Part shown: in pieces, positions 1 to 8,332 of the stretch
Numbering within the stretch: position 1 is the first letter of the stretch
How the letters are laid out: each line of letters starts with the position of its first letter
From: Oehlia diaphana
Lineage: Eukaryota; Glomeromycota; Glomeromycetes; Glomerales; Glomeraceae
Assembly (NCBI GenBank): GCA_003833135.1
Contig: QZLH01000256.1
Location: forward strand, 105,485 to 120,150
DNA length: 14,666 nt
Direction: 5' to 3'
Notes under the pieces: generated by a model
The model's input: the letters and a program-made list of their open reading frames with translations, nothing else
Told to the model about the DNA's origin: nothing
Databases searched by the model: none
Program-made: the position numbers and the translations under genes

Positions 1-100
1 ATGTAAAAAAAAATAAAAGAAAACGCCAGAACCATAGTACCGGCGTTTTTATGTAAAAAAAATAAAATAAAACGCCAGAACCCATAGTTCCGGCGTTTTT
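1..100. repeat. Tandem 2 x 50 bp repeat, each unit with a hairpin
   Basis: Two adjacent 50-bp units (1-50, 51-100) differ at only a few bases. Each contains arms AAAACGCC and GGCGTTTT (20-27 with 42-49; 69-76 with 92-99) around a short inner stem and a CATA-type loop. In the second unit the inner stem pairs better (GAAC with GTTC). The array may continue beyond the left edge. It looks like a non-coding dispersed or minisatellite-type repeat; no coding content is seen. Confidence 0.85.
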
Positions 101-180
101 ATAAATATACGAAACTATAGTTATGGGCAGCAATTAGAATTGCGGAATTGCGGGCTACTAACTGCAATTCAACTCCAAAA

Positions 181-196
181 TCCGCAATATTGCGGA
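181..196. repeat. 16-bp perfect palindrome
   Basis: TCCGCAATATTGCGGA is its own reverse complement. Related half-sites TGCGGA and TTGCGG recur at about 150-215. Could be a protein-binding site or the remains of a small inverted-repeat element. Confidence 0.7.
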
Positions 197-235
197 ATTT
201 GAAAATCATTTGCGGACCCATCCTTACTACTAATA

Positions 236-290
236 TATGTCACTAAACATTGTATATGCCACTAAATTCTGTAATATCACTAAATTTTGC
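236..290. repeat. Short degenerate tandem repeat, about 19 bp x 3
   Basis: CACTAAA occurs at 241, 260 and 278, each followed by an AT-rich spacer ending near TGTATAT/TGTAATAT. Period 18-19 bp. Non-coding; no function suggested by the sequence. Confidence 0.6.
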
Positions 291-333
291 ACGTGCAATC
301 AGATACTAACAATCTCTAAGCTTTATCGTTTGG

Positions 334-741
334 CTAAATTGACCACGCACAGTCAGGAGGGAGCAGAAATCCTTGACATATAGAGGAATAAATATTCCTG
401 AACATATCGCTCTTCCAAACTGGCATTCCCTGACCTTTAGCAATGGCCAACCAAATACAGCTCATTTATCTGTCATAATTTCATCATTATATGCTAATAA
501 ATAATCCATATAAAAGAATATTATAAACCTGCGGTAAAATTTCTAACACCTTAGTCTTTCGCTCAAGATCATCTATTTTCATCAAAGATGAATTAACAGC
601 CTGGTCGACTAACTCTCGTACTTTATTATATGGAGGCAAGACATTATACTCTATTGTTAAATAAACTACAGACGCCCCGCAAAGAGCATCTAATGAGTCG
701 CATATTAAAAGTTCTTCTATCTTAGCTATTAAATTTGTCAT
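334..741 (-). CDS. Hypothetical protein, possible two-exon gene
   Basis: I do not recognise this family. An open frame starts at ATG 741 and runs 84 codons to 487. Its last residues (after LEILPQ) are AT-rich and look intronic. A GT..AG intron from 528 to 430 (99 bp, donor GTTTAT, acceptor GGTCAG, phase 0) would join exon 741-529 to exon 429-334. That gives 102 aa with a C-terminus containing GMPVWKSDMFRNIY and LLPPDCAW. The second exon frame is open back to an ATG at 465 and reads like protein, which is why I favour splicing. The donor is weak. The product is soluble, with no signal peptide or membrane segment; the N-terminal half is rich in Leu, Glu and Lys and could be helical. The unspliced 84-aa reading (487-741) is the alternative. 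Confidence 0.35.
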
Positions 742-1252
742 AGTAAAAAATGTTAATAAAAAATGTATTGATATAATATGTAATTCTCAATGACCCAAAC
801 ATAAATTTTCTATACCGCCTTTTAAATGCCACCATTTCTCACATTCTCTTCATATTGAGGAAAGAGATAGAAGAAATATGCAAGGCACTTTACACCAAAC
901 TTTTGTATTAGAAAGTAAGACATGCGGAATGTGCATTATAGATTTCAACATTGCAAAGATGTTAGGGAATATGCATATACAAACTTTCTTTATTTCACTT
1001 GGTTGACCGCTCAGTTAATAAAGGTCTAGTAACATTATATAAATATACTCTAGTCAAAATCTAGTAGGAATAACCTGTAGCTCCAGAAGAAATAAACTCA
1101 TAAATAAATGCTATTCAGATAGATAGGGAAAAAATTTGAAATATTTTTTGGGGATCGATTTCTTATGTGTGAAAATTAATTTGTTGCACAAGCAGTCACA
1201 CAGAGCTATACTAGATGTATCAGCTATTACATCATATATACTTTAATGAAGA
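742..1252. other. Intergenic, no gene seen
   Basis: AT-rich sequence with stops in every frame. I found no convincing exon, RNA gene or long repeat here. Confidence 0.5.
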
Positions 1253-1447
1253 TCAAAAATGTGTTAATTTATGTCGCACATACCTACATGCATTGTGGCG
1301 AAATAAAATACTATTATCCAAAATTGACTTGAACACATAAAATCTCAAGAATTTGACTGGCAAGGAAGCAATGTCTGGCCAATCTTTCCCAATACTGCTA
1401 TTATCCGTTGTATTTTTTATGATATTTTTCAGGATTCTGTAAAGATT
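1253..1447 (-). repeat. Dispersed coding-like repeat (RHNAC family), copy 1
   Basis: A 64-codon stretch without a stop or ATG on the minus strand ends in the peptide RHNACRYVRHK. The DNA of that end (1268-1300) matches 4525-4557 at 30 of 33 bases in the same orientation, and the second copy reads RHNACMRVRHK in the corresponding frame. CTTTACAG just inside the left end of the frame could be an old splice acceptor. Most likely a dispersed repeat or fossil of a repeated protein gene, not a live gene. Function unknown. Confidence 0.5.
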
Positions 1448-1478
1448 CTATCATATATCTTCATGGAAGATAAACAAT

Positions 1479-1960
1479 TTAGAATTTCCAATGTGCACTA
1501 TAATCTTCTCTGTAACCTTGTTGTTCTAATATTTCCTTAACGAGATCATGTGCTTCTTTATTTAGTTGTTAACTTAACTGATATTTCTTTTGTTCTATCC
1601 ATCCATTAATATCAAAATAAGCATATTCCTTATATGCTGTGGCCATTTTGTCTAGATTATAATTTTCAATAGGGTATTTGCTATTTTTTTTAAACCTGGC
1701 AATAAATTTATCTACATTTAAAGCATATTCTTCTTGCGTCATGGGATTTATTTTCATCTGTCCATGACTAGGTATATCTAAGAATTTCTTTCTACTAGGA
1801 GTACCATTATTTCTCACCGCCTCCCAAACCTGTTTTGCTAAAGATTTGGGTCTTTTCTTTTAATTCCTATAAGCTTGCTGGATAACTGTCGCATAAAAAT
1901 TTTTAAAGCCATATTGATAGTAGTATTTAGAAATCAAGAATCCCTAATATCGCTTCATTG
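1479..1960 (-). pseudogene. Broken member of an IQ-motif-like Glomeromycotina family, copy 1
   Basis: One minus-strand frame can be followed from about 1960 to TAA 1481-1479 through several stops. Its order is a Tyr-rich stretch, an IQ-like segment (ATVIQQAYRN), a TAA, then KKRPKSLAKQVWEAVRNNG and TPSRKKFLDI, then INPMTQEEYALNVDKF, then WIEQKKYQLS, a TAA at 1571-1569, and a tail with EILEQQGYREDY. The IQ plus VRN(N/D)GTP block matches the neighbour at 3322-4131, and the INP(M/L)TQ plus KKYQL block matches 2063-2640, so all three are paralogues. The IQ-like helix suggests descent from a calmodulin-binding-type helix, but that is inference. The longest uninterrupted piece, 1569-1817 (82 aa), could still be expressed; the upstream stops argue against it. 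Confidence 0.6.
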
Positions 1961-2062
1961 TTCTTTCTAAACCGAAAAAAAAATCGTTATAGATTAGAGG
2001 ATCTAACCCAGAATAGGCAGATCATGCATATCACTGGCTAAATAATTATACATGAATATATT

Positions 2063-2640
2063 TTATTTTAATAAAGAGTGGAAAATTTGTTGCACATGCT
2101 CACCATTATTGTTAAAATCTGAGAAATCTATAATAGTTAAGCCTCCATCGAGAGTATTAATATAATTAGATTTGATTTCTAGCGAATCACATGGATATTG
2201 TTTGCCTGCTTTTTCACACATATATCATGCATATTCTGAACTTTTAATGAAGTTTACAATAATGTTATTATCTACTTTGCTAATACGGTGATATTCAGGA
2301 TTTGCTAGATATTTGAGCATAATAGTCCAATCACTATAACCAACAAATCTATAACCTTGCTGATATGATTTTATAAAAGTAACTATATATGCTACAGTAG
2401 TTAGTCGTTTATTTAGCTGGTATTTCTTATATTCTACCCAATAACTAGGATGATAATATTTATATTCCTCATACCCTGTAGTCCGTTTGGCTAAATATTC
2501 TTTAATATATTTTTGAGCAAGATTTTCATTATATGCTTTTTTAAGCAATTGACATTATCATTGGTATGCAAATCATATTCTTTTTGAGTCAGAGGATTTA
2601 TATTCCTTTCACTAGTTGAAAGTATACAGTCGCCTCGGAA
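2063..2640 (-). pseudogene. Broken member of the same family, copy 2, with a distinct C-terminal extension
   Basis: The minus-strand frame begins near 2640 with a weak match to INPLTQKEYDL, shifts frame near 2548, then runs open to 2228 (KRTTGYEEYKYY, YWVEYKKYQLNK, GYRFVGYSDW, NNIIVNFIKSSEYA). A TGA at 2227-2225 interrupts it. The same frame then continues for 53 codons (CEKAGKQYPCDSLEIKSNY, TLDGGLTIIDFSDFNNNG, VQQIFHSLL) to TAA 2065-2063. The second stretch is clearly protein-like and has its own ATG two codons after the TGA, so the break is probably CGA to TGA in a formerly longer protein. The KKYQL block aligns with the copy at 1479-1960. No ATG opens the 2228-2548 piece; it begins with TTG. 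Confidence 0.6.
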
Positions 2641-2689
2641 AGTATTGCATAATCACTTACAGATGGAGGTCATAATTATTCAGCCACTA

Positions 2690-3130
2690 TGATTATCTTA
2701 GCATCCAGTGATCCGAATTTGATAAATAAAGGCTCAGTCATATGTTAGTTGTGTCATATCTTTAGGATCAATAAATGCTGAGATGTACCTTAAAACATTC
2801 TTTACTTGAAAAATTTTTCAGAATTATGGATTTCACAAAATCAGGAATATCTCGCTATTCAATGGTCTGATTTTAATGATCAAAGGCTCATTGGATTTGT
2901 CTCATCAAAAGGCGTCGAATGATAGCTGGATCATGTGTATAACATCAGTATATCATGGATTAATATTCAAAACATCTAAAATATGTTTTAATGCACACAT
3001 TAATATATATTGATTCTAGAGTCATGTGCCAAGCACCATTCAACTCTTCTTGACGAGACGAATCCAATGAGCCTTTGATCATCAAATTTGGATCACTGGG
3101 TGTCAAGATAATCACAAGTGGCAAAATAAT
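2690..3130. repeat. Inverted cluster of three diverged repeat copies
   Basis: The plus-strand segment 3051-3130 (TGAGCCTTTGATCATCAAAT and onward to ATAATTATAAC) matches the reverse complement of about 2678-2745 over roughly 68 bp at about 80%. The reverse complement of about 2850-2990 matches 2990-3090, including AATCCAATGAGCCTTTGATC. Copies therefore face each other and could form a long imperfect hairpin. All three translate to a similar peptide (NEPLIIKFGSL; TEPLFIKFGSLDAKII), so the repeat was once coding. The copy at 2745 reads toward the pseudogene at 2063-2640 and may belong to its N-terminal part. Confidence 0.6.
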
Positions 3131-3321
3131 TATAACTTTCATATTAAGCCGAAAATCAGCTAAAATTAGATAAAATTGCAACTACTGATTTACCAACAAA
3201 TTTATTTAGTTTAAACCAAGTAAAGAACAATTGGAAATGATCCAATATATTGCCCAGAAGCGTGACCCCCTCCCAAGAGCTGTAGGCAAACTTAAATCTG
3301 TACTGAAGGAAAAATAAAAAT

Positions 3322-4131
3322 TTAAATAGTTCTGTTTTTGAAAAGGATGCCACCTTGGAATTGTGAAAATTTGATGCAGTATGGGAAGCAAACTAGATAT
3401 AAATTTTTTATTAATACATATACTAGTGGAAAAATACGAATATTTTTATTTTTGTCTTTATTTTCAAATCGTGCAATACTTTCTGAGGTGACTGTACCTA
3501 AATATTTCTTCCTATCGGGAGTACCATCATTTCTCACCATATTCCAAACTCATTTCGCCCATGTTTTGGGTCCCAACTTGAAAGCTCTCCAAGCCCGTTG
3601 GATAGCAATTGCACTGTTAGTTATGCAAACTACAATCTCTTTCATGATTTCTTCTATTTCTGTAGCAACATAACCACTAAAGTCTTTTCTGAAGGTACTG
3701 TTTAAATAATACGAATTATTATTATAAAGCTTACTAATCTCTTTTTTAGAACTAAGTGCTCTATTAATATTTTGTTTCCATAATATAGATCTATAATATG
3801 CAACACGCCTTTCCTCTATTTTAGCAATGCATTCATTCAGATGCTTATCTGCGCATTTCTCGGTATTTTCACAGATAAATACTAAGGAATCACATGCAGT
3901 GCAATAAATATAAAATGTGCGTCTCCCAGGTCTGAATTTCCCATCTTCATATAATCTTTCAGTCATATGAATATATTCATTCTTTGAGAAGAATGTTGGG
4001 TTATATTCGATAAGTTTCTTAAACGGAACACGAATACGGGAGCGCCACATTTTTGGCGTTTCATCGGTATATCTGTAATGCAGATTTCACTACTAGAGGA
4101 TTTAAACCATATTTGTCAGTTCTAACCATTT
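3322..4131 (-). pseudogene. Broken IQ-motif-like family member with Cys-rich module, copy 3
   Basis: The main frame runs from ATG 4050 to 3553 (166 aa), hits TGA 3552-3550, then continues in frame through VWNMVRNDGTPDRKKYLG to a stop at 3322. From ATG 4050 the protein has a basic N-terminus, then a Cys/His cluster (C50, C53, C60, C66, H70, C74) that could bind zinc, then a charged helical stretch, then AIAIQRAWRAFKLGPKTWAK at 147-166, an IQ-like helix. The same IQ plus VRN(N/D)GTP order is present at 1479-1960. A short in-frame piece upstream (MVRTDKYGLNPLVVKS, ATG near 4119) lies in another frame and may be the true N-terminus, lost by frameshift or joined by splicing. The TGA is one C-to-T step from CGA (Arg). 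A spliced or truncated live gene at 3550-4050 remains possible; function unknown. Confidence 0.55.
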
Positions 4132-5023
4132 TATGAGTGTAGGCGGTTTATAGTAATTTGCTGATTTTAGTGATTTATAGCGTTTTTAGCAATTTTAAAG
4201 ACTTATAGCCATTTATAGAAAGTATATTATAATAAAATATCATATTCATTTTTATTCGATTCTTCGGGTGAAAACAGATTCAATTAGACCTGATCACCGT
4301 AGACGGCTAAACTATAAATCTTGCACGCACAGTAACTAAGCCACCATGATCATTATTCGATTAATCATTGTTATACAGTATTTCTATAAGCTTGGTCATG
4401 TCATTTTTTAATGTCATAACTGCTCATTTTTAGTTGCCAATAGAGATTGGAAGCAGGTGTATTAGTTTCAGACACTGACATAGTGCTTTTATAGTGAGAG
4501 TGTATTCTGAGGCGTTAATATGTTTTTATGTCGCACACGCATACATGCATTGTGGCGGGACAAATATGAAAATCTGACCTCCTCGCTAATTATATTCTAT
4601 TTGGCAAAGTATCCCGGGTTAAAGATTTTCTTTACTATTATTGGGATCCTGTATCCATCTTATCATATCTAGCAATCTGAAGTCTATGACCACAATGTTG
4701 CAATAACACTCAAATGCTACTCATTCATTTAATTGGACTTTTGTAGGTCATAATGAAAATAACCTCGACTTTTTTGTAGTTAATTTTAGCAAACATTTTT
4801 TTAATGCAATATAGCAAATTATTAGGTGTACGATATTAGGTTTTTACATTGATTTTTTACATTATTTAAATTATTAATATTTAATAAACCCTATAGTATT
4901 AATCCTTCTAACTTATCCTGTAAAGCAACTAATTCTAAATTTGACGAATTAGTACCCATTAAATTACTCATCATCGATCCACTTTGATTTTTGTGCAAAT
5001 TTGCGAAATTCTAGACAATAAAG
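4132..5023. other. Intergenic, contains the second RHNAC repeat
   Basis: TTTATAG-like motifs recur at about 4147-4215 upstream of the 3322-4131 pseudogene. 4489-4640 holds the dispersed repeat described separately. Between 4915 and 5020 minus-strand frames stay open for about 30-40 codons downstream of the nuclease-kinase stop; one continues that gene's frame past TAA with EFRKFAQKSKWIDDE before another TAA, so the gene may once have been longer. Confidence 0.5.
4489..4640 (-). repeat. Dispersed coding-like repeat (RHNAC family), copy 2
   Basis: The minus strand reads KIFNPGYFAK, a TAG at 4599-4597, then NIISEEVRFSYLS, RHNACMRVRHK and a short tail ending at TAA 4491-4489. 4525-4557 is 30/33 identical to 1268-1300. 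A conserved frame in two copies with otherwise diverged DNA suggests a protein-coding ancestor. Not a live gene as it stands. Confidence 0.5.
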
Positions 5024-6915
5024 TTAATATATGCTCGAACAGCTAGCCATTGAAAAATCACAGTTAGGCAAGTTCGTTATATATCTTTTTAAGTTATCGT
5101 ACTCCAGATTGTTACAGGAAATATACATGTCTCTCCAAATTCCTTCTTCAAACACTTTCCGCCAGAATTCAATGGCTTCATCTACTTTGTTCGGACTATT
5201 TATATCGGCTTCAATTACTCGGTCTTCGTTTAAGCGGATGTAAATAGATTGTACAAGCGTGAATAGATCATCTTGAAACTTGATGGTTGGTTCCTTGGCT
5301 TTTATTGCTTCCATTAGTCTTAATGATCGGAATGGCAATGCTGGACCACAGCCATTCCAATTCTAAAAATTTATAAACGAATTAATAAATGTGTTGAAAT
5401 CGTATCCAACTTCCAGAAAAACGCTCACCTCTCCTACATGCAAAGCACACCCAAAATCAGCTAAGATAACCCCGTCATTGTAGACAAGAATATTACTCAA
5501 TCGGACATCACCATGTATTAAATTAATTTGATGACATAAATGAATCTTATCTACAATATCCCCCAGTTTCGATACAGGTTCATGAGATTCTTTGAACGAT
5601 TTAATTGCTCGTGGACGTAATTGCATCGCTGTATACGAGGAATTGATGAGCTTAATTATTCCTTCGTCAATAATATGCGCTTTAAGTTCATTTAATATTT
5701 TTATTTCGTTTTCGAGAAAATAATCATTCCTAACAACTTTAACAACGGAGTTTGTATCGTCAACGATGCCAAATATGGCAGAATTCGATGTGGATGCAAT
5801 TAAGTCATCTAGTTGTACAGGCAGACCTGAAAGTCACAAATTACAAAGTTAAAAAATGTGCATATTTGCAGAGATGATATAAGGTCATCAGAATACCTGA
5901 CATGGGATGGCAATATATCTTGCTGAGGAGTGCTCGTAAGTATTTTGTGATTATTTTGTTGCTGAGATCCATTTGGTCGGAAAATGTTACCTTGTATGGT
6001 GTATCATCATTATCTTCACCCCTACAAACCCTGATGAACATTATATCATGACAATCAGTTAGGAACCCCGTAATTTCCTTCCGTAGGTTTTTCTGATGCT
6101 TCAACGCAATAGTAGCATATCGTAAAACTTGTCCCTTATGTGAAGAAGTAAAACAAGAGTCTAAAGGCTTTATTTCTCCTATAACTTCTACCGTATTTGG
6201 AGTTAGAGAATACCCGTTAGAATAAGTACAAACATCAGGGGCTTTTCCATCGAGAAATTTTTTCCCATGAGTATCAACAGCCGTGACATAGTTATTATTT
6301 AATTGCGTAAGTATCTTAGTTGTAAAATAATTCTGATAACTAGATTCTTTATCATTGGTCGGTGGTTTATCGAAAGAAAGTGAGCTTTCTGAGGGTTCAA
6401 ACCATAATACTCCAGTACGTGTCGGGTTATATGCTTCCCACAAGCGAGAAAGGCTGTGGGTTGTTGCATCAAGAAGAGTTTGAAAACGACATCTCTTGTT
6501 TTTTTCCTTTTCGTATTTTAATTCCATTTCAAGTATCTTTCGTTTTTCTGAGATAGTAATGTTAGTGGAGGTTGGAAGCCAAATGAGGAAAAGTTAGTTA
6601 CTGGGTACATGACCAATCATTGCGACGCAAAGGCTTACCTGGATGTTCATCTAAATTGGGTTAGGAGAGGCAAAGCCGGTTAGCAAAAACGAGTTGTGTA
6701 ATGACCAATTATTACAACGCAAAATTTTATGTTAAAGGGAACATACCAGAAGTCAATAATTCTCTCAAATATTCAACTTGCTCTTCATTAGTACAAGTAG
6801 GAATAATCTTCTCCGCTTGAGTTTCTTTAGATGGATGATTAGTGAATAAGACGCGTAAGGCTTTTCTTTCCTCTTGTAACAATTCAAGACTTGCAATTGC
6901 TTCATATAATGACAT
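5024..6915 (-). CDS. Crinkler-type PD-(D/E)XK nuclease fused to a protein-kinase-like domain
   Basis: Five exons fit one frame: 6915-6747, 6650-6639 (12 nt), 6547-5897, 5826-5429 and 5362-5024, giving 522 aa. Introns are 96, 91, 70 and 66 bp with GTATGT, GTAAGC, GTATTC and GTGAGC donors and TTTAG, CTCAG, TTCAG and TTTAG acceptors; phases 1,1,1,0 agree. Residues 1-100 are helical and charged. Residues about 150-240 carry a PD-(D/E)XK-like core: D165 in GKAPDV, E185 and K187 in VIGEIKP, then Q200 in KGQVLRYA. Residues 280-480 resemble a kinase: K307 in VVKVV, E316/E318 helix, HGDVRLSNIL (D384, N389), DFG at 401-403. HGD in place of HRD recalls RIO/Bud32-type and aminoglycoside-kinase-like proteins. 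Nuclease plus kinase is a known Crinkler-effector layout, but no ubiquitin-like Crinkler header is seen. No signal peptide. Likely intracellular or host-delivered effector; that role is inference. Confidence 0.8.
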
Positions 6916-7057
6916 ATTTACTAAGTGAAGTTGTACTTTACAATTGTATACTTTGAAGAAAGAGAATGAATATAATAATAAAATCCTAGATTTATATGAT
7001 TTATTATAAACTTTTTATCATAGACTATATTATGACATAATTTGATTCATTATTATT

Positions 7058-7070
7058 ACGCGTTACGCGT
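7058..7070. promoter_or_regulatory. Paired ACGCGT boxes (MCB-like)
   Basis: ACGCGT at 7058-7063 and 7065-7070, 143-155 bp upstream of the minus-strand ATG at 6915. In fungi this hexamer is the MluI cell-cycle box recognised by MBF-type (APSES/KilA-N) factors. Two copies one base apart are unlikely by chance in DNA this AT-rich. Function here is inferred from the motif only. Confidence 0.35.
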
Positions 7071-7410
7071 CCGATGATTTAATTGATTATAAGTCTCAAA
7101 CCCAGATATCTCCGATCTAATACACATCATTTTAGATTAATAGTAAAGGGAGAAGCTAATGAAATGTATGATGCTATCAAGAGGGAGGGATAGGCCATTT
7201 AATGCGAGTCCCAGCATCAAGTTATTTCTTTGCTCTCTTACATTTACGAAAAGTATCTATAACTAATTTGTTTATACTTCTATTGCTAATTATGTGATTC
7301 TAACCCTCACAGCCTTTTACTATACTAAATTTCCGAAATAAATTATCCCACCAATATTTACAGTATTTTTGTCTATCTATATCTCCCCCAACTATCTCTT
7401 TTTCAAAAAA

Positions 7411-7440
7411 GAATGTAACTGAATGTAACTGAATGTAACA
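7411..7440. repeat. 10-bp tandem repeat x 3
   Basis: GAATGTAACT repeated three times (the last ending CA). Ten-base period in non-coding DNA; a simple slippage-type array. Confidence 0.85.
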
Positions 7441-7556
7441 TGGTAAACGGCTAATATAACAAATATAACATTATTATGGTAACACTTGAACATTATTCCT
7501 CGAAAGAGAACTCTGAGATTAAGAAATTTCGAACCTATAGTATAATTACGAAAGTA

Positions 7557-7928
7557 TTAGCAACTGAGGTAAAAAAAATAATACAATAACGATTTACACT
7601 TGCCATCACGATTCATTTTCACATAATTCCATTCCGCCTCATATACAAGAAATTTATTGCTTAATTTTTTCTGCGTTATCGCCGGTACGATACTGTGCAA
7701 AGTTTTAAGAATCCGGCACGTGAATATGCTTATATAAGATAAATTTTTTGATGCACTGCGCCAGACTTTTGCTGTGCCGTTGCATGTGACGAGATTCATG
7801 TGAGTAATTTTGTGAGTAATTTCACTGTGTCTATTGTACGCGTGATGATGGTCAGTGATTTTCTCGGCGAAGATCAAAATGCCGATATATAACAAAAAGA
7901 GCAATATGTCCGTTTTATTATGGAACAT
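7557..7928 (-). CDS. Hypothetical small protein with N-terminal hydrophobic segment
   Basis: A single 123-codon frame opens at ATG 7928. Residues 8-21 (ILLFLLYIGILIFA) form a hydrophobic helix just after a short polar start, which fits a signal peptide or an N-terminal anchor. A His-rich stretch follows (TDHHHAYNRHSEITHKITH, about 25-43), then a basic region with Cys at about 49, 70, 111 and 123 and a hydrophobic tail (LLYYFFYLSC). No family is recognised. Base composition here (more G+C, CpG present) differs from the AT-rich flanks, which favours a real coding or formerly coding stretch. It could be a small secreted protein. It could also be chance: there is no second line of support and no clear intron. 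An ACGCGT box lies inside it at 7838-7843. Confidence 0.35.
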   Translation of the reverse strand: MFHNKTDILLFLLYIGILIFAEKITDHHHAYNRHSEITHKITHMNLVTCNGTAKVWRSASKNLSYISIFTCRILKTLHSIVPAITQKKLSNKFLVYEAEWNYVKMNRDGKCKSLLYYFFYLSC

Positions 7929-7989
7929 CTATAGCGGAAAATCGATTAAGATCGTGATGACATGTTTCAAGAAGCTAGCCGAGCAATAA

Positions 7990-8332
7990 ACAACTTACTT
8001 TATTATTACTTTGCGGAAAATACGAGTTCGTTTGATTGCTAATATCAATGATGCAAATAATGGTAAGTTAGGTTGGTTTTATTAGTTTTATTTGATTTTT
8101 ATTTTACTTGCATGAGGCGGATAAAAGGATTCACTAACTAGGACATCATCTTTTTATATAATTTACAGGATCGATTTTGGAATACGCTTTTGGGGGAATT
8201 ACGTTAATATGGTTGCATCACGAAAATCTGATCAATGCGCGTAATTACACATTGCTTTCATTACTATTCACAAATCTATCAATGGCCAGAAAAGGAATTT
8301 TGTTTTATTATGTAGAATGGATGATGCTATAG
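7990..8332 (+). other. Possible spliced membrane-protein fragment, start not found
   Basis: A strong donor (G|GTAAGT, intron from 8063) and a clean acceptor (ATTTACAG, intron to 8168, 106 bp) flank two stretches whose frames join in phase. The first is 7990-8062 (ending RLIANINDANN). The second is 8169-8332 (ILEYAFGGITLIWLHHENL, then LSLLFTNLSMARKGILFYY, stop TAG 8330-8332). Two segments are hydrophobic enough to span a membrane. The frame is closed upstream by a TAA just before 7990 and has no ATG, so either an upstream exon is missed or this is a relic. No family recognised. Confidence 0.2.

Larger units (their letters stand above)
6916..7556. other. Intergenic, 5' region of the nuclease-kinase gene
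   Basis: Contains the ACGCGT pair (7058-7070) and the 10-bp triplet repeat at 7411-7440. A minus-strand stretch at about 7205-7470 stays open for some 60 codons and then, after a TAG, another 20 (DRQKYCKYWWDNLFRKF; INKLVIDTFRKCKRAKK). It could be a decayed gene fragment, but it has no start and I could not place it in a family. Confidence 0.4.

Noticed and set aside
3338..3673. 111-codon plus-strand frame
   Set aside because: Antisense to the VRNDGTP and IQ-like blocks that are conserved in a paralogue on the minus strand.
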